A stretch of 6,410 nucleotides of DNA, taken from Rubrivivax sp. (GTDB lineage: Bacteria; Pseudomonadota; Gammaproteobacteria; Burkholderiales; Burkholderiaceae). Below, in pieces: positions 1 through 3,472 of the stretch (position 1 is the first letter of the stretch; each line of letters starts with the position of its first letter). The stretch is from assembly GCA_004211235.1 (NCBI GenBank), contig SEEY01000232.1, positions 1 to 6,410 of the forward strand. The letters are read 5' to 3'. Below the pieces are notes generated by a model that was not told the origin of the DNA, made no database searches, and saw only the letters and a program-made list of their open reading frames with translations. Position numbers and translations under genes: made by a program.

Positions 1-780
1 GGCCGCGCCGCAGCCGTCGCAGTGCAGGTTCACCGGCGCGTCCAGCGTCAGGCCGCCGACGGCCGACTGCGGCACGTAGAAGCGCGCCTTGCGGTTGGCG
101 GGCGGCAGCAGGGCCAGCACCGGCTGGCCGGCTGCGACCCATTCGCCCGGGCGCAGGAAGACGTCCTGCACGCGCGCCGCCATGGGCGCAGCCTGGCGCG
201 CCTGCTCGACGCGCCATGCCGTCTGTGCCCGGCTGCTTTGCGCGGCTTCGGCCAGCGCGCGGGCCGCGTCGCGCGCGTCGCTGCGGGCCGGCAGGCGGCC
301 GACGTCGAGCGCGGCTTCGAGCTCGGCCACGCGGGCGCGTGCCTGGGCCAGTGCCGTGGCGGCGTCGTCCACGCGGGCCGGCGCGACGAAGCCCTGGGCG
401 CGCAGGTCCTGCTGGCGCGTCAGGTCGATGGAGGCCAGCCGGGCGGCGGCGCGCGCCTGGTCGAGCTGCGCCCGCGTCACGGCCAGCTCCGGCGCGCGGC
501 GGCCTTTGTCCGCGTCCTGTGCCTGGGCCTGGGCGCTCTGTGCGCGGGCGCGCGCCTCGGCATCGGCGGCGATCTCGGGTGTGGCGTCCAGCTCGAACAG
601 CGCCTGGCCGGCCGCGACGTTCTCGCCGGAGCGCACCGCCAGCGTGGCCAGTCGCCCCGCGACCGGCGCCGCGATGTAGACCGGCTCGGCCTCGGCATAG
701 CCCGTCCAGCCCGCGGGCGGCTTGTCCCCGCAGGCGGCGAGCAGGGCGGGGAGCAACAGCGGCGTCAATCGTCGGTTCAT
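1..780 (-). CDS. HlyD/YbhG-type periplasmic adaptor lipoprotein (partial, C-terminus off the left edge)
   Basis: Membrane-fusion subunit of an efflux or ABC export system, linking an inner-membrane transporter to the periplasm or an outer-membrane channel. The frame opens at ATG 780-778 and stays open for 260 codons to the window edge. Visible parts: a lipoprotein signal with lipobox LLAAC (Cys17); first half of a biotinyl-lipoyl-like domain at about residues 33-66 (APVAGRL, then SGENVAAGQALFEL); a long Ala/Arg/Gln-rich coiled coil at about 70-195; the second lipoyl half at 197-227 (AAPMAARVQDVFLRPGEW); and the start of the beta-barrel with a CDGC motif (Cys254, Cys257), which I recall from YbhG-like adaptors. 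The start lies 3 bases after the tetR stop (TAG ACA ATG), with only a weak GGGG as ribosome binding site, so translation is probably coupled. The tetR-adaptor order matches E. coli cecR-ybhG, so ABC genes are expected beyond the left edge. The substrate cannot be inferred. Confidence 0.88.
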   Translation of the reverse strand, partial: MNRRLTPLLLPALLAACGDKPPAGWTGYAEAEPVYIAAPVAGRLATLAVRSGENVAAGQALFELDATPEIAADAEARARAQSAQAQAQDADKGRRAPELAVTRAQLDQARAAARLASIDLTRQQDLRAQGFVAPARVDDAATALAQARARVAELEAALDVGRLPARSDARDAARALAEAAQSSRAQTAWRVEQARQAAPMAARVQDVFLRPGEWVAAGQPVLALLPPANRKARFYVPQSAVGGLTLDAPVNLHCDGCGAA

Positions 781-783
781 TGT

Positions 784-1413
784 CTAGACCCCACTTGCCA
801 GGCCCAGCAGGGCCCATTCGATGCGCCGCTCCAGCGCGGCGTCGGACAGCATCTCGGCGTCCACGGCCGCCCGCAGCGCCGGCGGCACCGCGTCGATGGC
901 CTGCATGCCGCCGGCCAGCAGCAGCGGCGCCACCACGGCGCCCATCAGGAATGAAAAGCGCGTCAACACCGGCTGGCGTGGCAGGCGGCCCTGCGCCTCG
1001 GCCTGCTGCAGCAGCGCCATCAGCACGCCGAGGTGGCGCGGCGCGTTGGCGCGCAGAAAGTCCTGCGCCACGGCCTCGCCGGCCTGTGCGTCGGCCCAGA
1101 CGCGCGCAATCAACGGCCGGTGCTCGCGCACGAAGCGCGCCACGCCGAGCAGCGCCGCGGCCAGGCGCTCCATCACGTCGGCTTCGCCCTGGCTGGTCAG
1201 CTGCAGCGCGCTGAACATCGCTTCGTAGTGCTGCTGCAGCAGCGCGCGCAGGAAGGCGTCCTTGCTGCCGAAGTGGTAATGGACCATCGCCGGGTTCACG
1301 CCAGCGGCCTCGGCCACGCGGCGCACCGACAGGCCGGCGCAGCCGAGCCCGGGGTAGAGCGCGGCGCCGGCGGCGAGCAGGGCCTGGTCCTGATCCTGGC
1401 TGGGGCGGGGCAT
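784..1413 (-). CDS. TetR-family transcriptional repressor (CecR-like context)
   Basis: DNA-binding repressor, 209 residues, typical for the family. The N-terminal helix-turn-helix is at about residues 28-54 (LSVRRVAEAAGVN, then the family signature MVHYHFGSKDAFL). The remaining all-helical part is the ligand-binding and dimerisation domain, with a hydrophobic helix near 150-168. I chose ATG 1413 because the domain begins about 10 residues after it; an in-frame TTG at 1449 would add 12 residues with no domain content and lies inside the -35 element. There is no Shine-Dalgarno sequence before ATG 1413, which agrees with a leaderless transcript. It is the first gene of an operon with the adaptor gene 3 bases downstream and probably controls both. 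The inducer is unknown. The CecR comparison rests on gene order; the C-terminal domain was not matched to a family. Confidence 0.9.
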   Translation of the reverse strand: MPRPSQDQDQALLAAGAALYPGLGCAGLSVRRVAEAAGVNPAMVHYHFGSKDAFLRALLQQHYEAMFSALQLTSQGEADVMERLAAALLGVARFVREHRPLIARVWADAQAGEAVAQDFLRANAPRHLGVLMALLQQAEAQGRLPRQPVLTRFSFLMGAVVAPLLLAGGMQAIDAVPPALRAAVDAEMLSDAALERRIEWALLGLASGV

Positions 1414-1419
1414 GCGGTG

Positions 1420-1443
1420 ATTATTGGTCGAGTGTCCAGTAAT
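1420..1443. promoter_or_regulatory. Candidate TetR operator palindrome
   Basis: Arms ATTATTGG (1420-1427) and CCAGTAAT (1436-1443) are inverted repeats matching at 7 of 8 positions around an 8-base centre, with one further C-G pair inside. The element exactly covers the promoter spacer and -10 of the adjacent tetR-adaptor operon, the classic position for an autorepressing TetR protein. Binding is inferred, not shown. The site is about 190 bases from metX, so control of metX by the same repressor is unlikely. Confidence 0.55.
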
Positions 1444-1449
1444 TGGCAA
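1420..1449 (-). promoter_or_regulatory. Sigma70-type promoter of the tetR-adaptor operon
   Basis: Read on the minus strand, a -35 TTGCCA (1449-1444, 5 of 6 consensus) is followed after 18 bases by a -10 AATAAT (1425-1420, 5 of 6). AT-rich hexamers of this quality are scarce in such GC-rich DNA. Six bases (CACCGC) separate the -10 from ATG 1413, so the usual start distance places transcription at or within a base or two of the A of the start codon. This predicts a leaderless mRNA and fits the missing ribosome binding site. Confidence 0.6.
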
Positions 1450-1501
1450 GGCGCGCCTGCGCAGCGGCTGGCAAACGGCGTGGGCTGCAGGCGGGGTGAC
1501 G

Positions 1502-1556
1502 GTTTAAACTGCCGCCTTCAGCGCCGATTTGTTCCGGATTGCGGGCGCTCTACAAA
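1502..1556 (+). promoter_or_regulatory. Weak candidate metX promoter region
   Basis: No strong sigma70 promoter is visible before metX. One option is TTGTTC (1529-1534) with TACAAA (1551-1556) at 16-base spacing. Another is the AT-rich eight-base palindrome GTTTAAAC (1502-1509), which could supply a -10 or an operator core but has no convincing -35. If the first option is right, transcription starts near 1563 and the 5' arm of the long-range pairing described for the leader would not be transcribed; the second option would include it. The rest of 1450-1530 shows nothing else I can support. Confidence 0.25.
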
Positions 1557-1610
1557 TGCCGCTAAACAGGGCTCCGACATCAACCGGCGTCCGTCAAAGC
1601 GGCACCGGTT
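1557..1610 (+). ncRNA. Candidate pseudoknotted cis-regulatory leader RNA of metX
   Basis: TGCCGCT (1557-1563) is an exact 7-base complement of AGCGGCA (1598-1604), whose 3' end abuts the 3' arm of the terminator-like stem (1605-1610). The 5' arm of that stem (1582-1587) lies inside the loop, so the two helices interlock as a pseudoknot or compete with each other. Short pseudoknots upstream of metX recall SAM-II riboswitches as a concept, but I do not recognise the SAM-II conserved bases and the loop layout differs (no bases between the two 3' arms). I therefore assign no known class. A chance 7-bp pairing is possible in GC-rich DNA. Confidence 0.3.
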
Positions 1611-1615
1611 TTTTT
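1582..1615 (+). terminator. Intrinsic-terminator-like hairpin in the metX leader (candidate attenuator)
   Basis: AACCGG (1582-1587) pairs perfectly with CCGGTT (1605-1610). A further CCG (1591-1593) and CGG (1600-1602) can pair inside, and a run of seven T (1609-1615) follows at once. The metX ribosome binding site starts only 7 bases after the T run. No plus-strand gene lies upstream in the window (the neighbour is divergent), so the structure has no obvious transcript to end other than the metX leader. That makes transcription attenuation the simplest reading. The stem is short, so terminator strength is uncertain. Confidence 0.5.
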
Positions 1616-1631
1616 CCTTCTGGAGTGGGCC

Positions 1632-2804
1632 ATGACGGGCCTTGGCGTTGGCGACGTATCGCCGCAGACTTTCCATTTCGACCAGCCCTTGCCGCTGCGC
1701 AGCGGCGCCAGCCTGCCGGCCTACGACCTGACGGTCGAGACCTACGGGCAGCTGAATGCCGAACGCAGCAACGCCGTGCTCGTCTGCCACGCGCTGAACG
1801 CGAGCCACCACGTGGCCGGCACCTATGCCGGCCAGCCGAAGAGCGAAGGCTGGTGGGACAACCTCATCGGCCCCGGCAAGGCGCTCGACACCGACAAGTT
1901 CTTCGTCATCGGCGTCAACAACCTCGGCTCCTGCTTCGGCTCCACGGGGCCGATGCACGTGAACCCGGCGACCGGCAAGGCCTGGGGCGCGGACTTTCCC
2001 GTCGTCACGGTGCAGGACTGGGTGGACGCGCAGGCCCGCCTCGTCGAACGGCTGGGCATCACCAAGCTGGCGGCCGTGCTGGGCGGGTCCCTCGGCGGTA
2101 TGCAGGCGCTGGACTGGGCGCTGCGCTACCCCGAGCGCCTAGGCCACTGCATCGCCATCGCGACGGCGCCCAACCTGTCGGCGCAGAACATCGCCTTCAA
2201 CGAAGTGGCCCGTCGCGCCATCGTGACCGACCCCGACTTCCACGGCGGCCACTTCTACGAGCATGGCGTGGTGCCCAAGCGCGGCCTGCGCGTGGCGCGG
2301 ATGATCGGCCACATCACCTATCTGAGCGATGACGTGATGGCCGAGAAGTTCGGCCGCGAGCTGAAGAACGGCGCGCTGGGCTACTCGACGCAGGAGATCG
2401 AGTTCCAGATCGAGAGCTATCTGCGCTACCAGGGCGACAAGTTCAGCGACTACTTCGACGCCAACACCTATCTGCTGATCACCCGCGCGCTGGATTATTT
2501 CGACCCGGCCGCCGAACACGGCGGCGACCTGACGCGCGCCTTCGCGACCGCGCGCGCCAAGTTCCTCATCGCCAGCTTCACGACCGACTGGCGCTTTTCG
2601 CCCGACCGCTCACGCGAGATCGTCAAGGCACTGCTCGACAACCGGCTGGACGTGTCCTATGCCGAGATCGACGCGCCCCACGGCCACGACGCCTTCCTGC
2701 TCGACGACCCCCGTTATCACGGCGTGCTGCGCGCCTACTTCGAGCGCATCGCCGGGGAGTTGGCGCGGCCCGCGGTGCTGCACTTCAAGGGAGTCGCGAT
2801 ATGA
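1632..2804 (+). CDS. metX: Homoserine O-acyltransferase MetX
   Basis: Cytoplasmic alpha/beta-hydrolase-fold enzyme that transfers an acetyl or succinyl group from acyl-CoA to the hydroxyl of L-homoserine, committing it to methionine. The 390 residues match the family length. Family marks: [11 protein letters not shown] (53-63), the WWDN and [22 protein letters not shown] blocks (74-101), nucleophile elbow GGSLGGMQ with Ser153, Asp319 in FTTDW and His352 in HGHDAFL completing the triad, and Arg223 in the [11 protein letters not shown] helix as probable substrate contact. ATG 1632 has GGAG (1622-1625) 6 bases upstream. Whether it uses acetyl-CoA or succinyl-CoA cannot be settled here; betaproteobacterial members are often annotated as the succinyl type (MetXS). 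It is followed by metW, whose product MetX-type enzymes of proteobacteria are reported to need. A possible attenuator precedes it. Confidence 0.96.
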   Translation: MTGLGVGDVSPQTFHFDQPLPLRSGASLPAYDLTVETYGQLNAERSNAVLVCHALNASHHVAGTYAGQPKSEGWWDNLIGPGKALDTDKFFVIGVNNLGSCFGSTGPMHVNPATGKAWGADFPVVTVQDWVDAQARLVERLGITKLAAVLGGSLGGMQALDWALRYPERLGHCIAIATAPNLSAQNIAFNEVARRAIVTDPDFHGGHFYEHGVVPKRGLRVARMIGHITYLSDDVMAEKFGRELKNGALGYSTQEIEFQIESYLRYQGDKFSDYFDANTYLLITRALDYFDPAAEHGGDLTRAFATARAKFLIASFTTDWRFSPDRSREIVKALLDNRLDVSYAEIDAPHGHDAFLLDDPRYHGVLRAYFERIAGELARPAVLHFKGVAI

Positions 2805-2890
2805 GAGGAGCGCTGCGCCGGGCCGTCCCAAGCAGGCTTGCGCCCCCAGGGGGGGACAGGCCGCAGGCCGAGGGGGGTAGCCATGTTTGA
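2801..2890 (+). CDS. Possible 29-residue leader ORF linking metX to metW
   Basis: An ATG at 2801 overlaps the metX stop as ATGA and has AAGGGAG (2787-2793) 7 bases upstream, a better ribosome binding site than metW has. The frame reads 29 codons, rich in Arg, Gly and Pro, through the spacer repeat and stops with TGA 2888-2890, just past the metW ATG at 2883. The peptide shows no domain and may have no function. Possible roles are handing ribosomes to metW by termination-reinitiation, or being the remnant of an older metW start cut off by insertion of the repeat. Confidence 0.25.
   Translation: MRGALRRAVPSRLAPPGGDRPQAEGGSHV
2809..2880 (+). repeat. GC-rich intergenic repeat-like element between metX and metW
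   Basis: Contains CCCCC (2843-2847), a GGGGGGG run (2849-2855), GGCC-GCA-GGCC (2859-2869) and a second GGGGGG run (2872-2877). From memory, this style (a GGGCCGTCCCAAG core, then C-run, G-run, paired GGCC, final G-run) recurs between genes in Burkholderiales such as Comamonadaceae; I could not search for copies. The C-run can pair with the second G-run around the GGCC hairpin. That second G-run is also the apparent metW ribosome binding site. Confidence 0.5.
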
Positions 2891-3455
2891 CCCTGCGATT
2901 GCGGCGCTGGTGCCACCCGGCTCGCGCGTGCTCGACCTCGGCTGCGGCACCGGCGAGCTGCTGGAGCACCTCATCAAGCACAAGGGCTGCAGCGGCTACG
3001 GCGTGGAGCTGGACGACGCCAACCTGCTGGCCTGCGTCAAGCGCGGCGTCAACGTCATCCAGCGCAACCTGGAGGAAGGCCTGGCCATCTTCGAGGAGCA
3101 GAGCTTCGACGTCGTGCTGCAACTGGAGACGCTGCAGAACCTGCGCAACGCCGAGGCCATGCTGAAGGAGACGGCGCGCGTCGGCAAGATGGGCATCGTC
3201 AGCTTCCCGAATTTCGCCCACTGGCCGAACCGGCTGCAGGTGCTGTTCGGCCGCATGCCGGTCACGCGGGCGCTGCCGTACGAGTGGTACGACACGCCCA
3301 ACATCCGCGTCGGCACCTTCGCCGACTTCGGCGTGCTGGCGCGCAAGAACCGGCTCAAGATCCTGGACAGCTTCGGCCTGCAGGACGGCGAGGTCGTGCG
3401 CTTCAAGCCCAACCTGCGCGCCAGCGTGGCGGTGTTCAAGTTCGAGCGGGAGTGA
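2883..3455 (+). CDS. metW: Methionine biosynthesis protein MetW
   Basis: Class I SAM-methyltransferase-fold protein of the MetW family, 190 residues, close to the usual size. It acts in the cytoplasm with MetX in homoserine acylation; its exact biochemical role is not firmly known. The SAM-binding motif I is VLDLGCGTG (residues 16-24), followed by the acidic strand end YGVELDD (39-45, with Glu42). The family blocks SFDVVLQLETLQNLRNAEAML, FPNFAHWPNRLQVLFGRMP and LPYEWYDTPNIR are all present. ATG 2883 was chosen because GGGGGG (2872-2877) lies 5 bases upstream and the SAM fold starts soon after; an in-frame TTG at 2838 would add repeat-derived residues. The spacer after metX is 78 bp, so the two are probably cotranscribed. 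Confidence 0.95.
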   Translation: MFDPAIAALVPPGSRVLDLGCGTGELLEHLIKHKGCSGYGVELDDANLLACVKRGVNVIQRNLEEGLAIFEEQSFDVVLQLETLQNLRNAEAMLKETARVGKMGIVSFPNFAHWPNRLQVLFGRMPVTRALPYEWYDTPNIRVGTFADFGVLARKNRLKILDSFGLQDGEVVRFKPNLRASVAVFKFERE

Positions 3456-3472
3456 GCGCCGCGGCGGCACTC
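3450..3472. terminator. Hairpin over both convergent stop codons, possible bidirectional terminator
   Basis: GAGTG (3450-3454) pairs with CACTC (3468-3472), enclosing a GC-rich centre where CGC (3457-3459) can pair with GCG (3464-3466). It contains most of the metW stop (3453-3455) and most of the convergent gene's stop (3471-3473); only 15 bases separate the genes. There is no T run on either strand, so intrinsic termination would be weak. Confidence 0.35.

Noticed and set aside
22..1214. Long plus-strand open frames opposite the adaptor and tetR genes
   Set aside because: They encode low-complexity Arg/Ala/Gly/Pro-rich sequence with no recognisable domain, as expected opposite GC-rich genes, while the minus-strand frames show clear HlyD and TetR signatures.
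1414..1449. TTG start extending the TetR protein by 12 residues
   Set aside because: The TTG is part of the -35 hexamer, has no ribosome binding site and adds no domain residues.
1557..1625. Calling the metX leader a SAM-II riboswitch
   Set aside because: The pseudoknot topology and gene context are suggestive, but the loop arrangement differs and I could not match the conserved SAM-II bases, so no known class is assigned.
2838..2882. TTG start extending MetW by 15 residues
   Set aside because: The extension is translated repeat sequence with no ribosome binding site. ATG 2883 has a G-run at proper spacing and leads straight into the SAM-binding fold.
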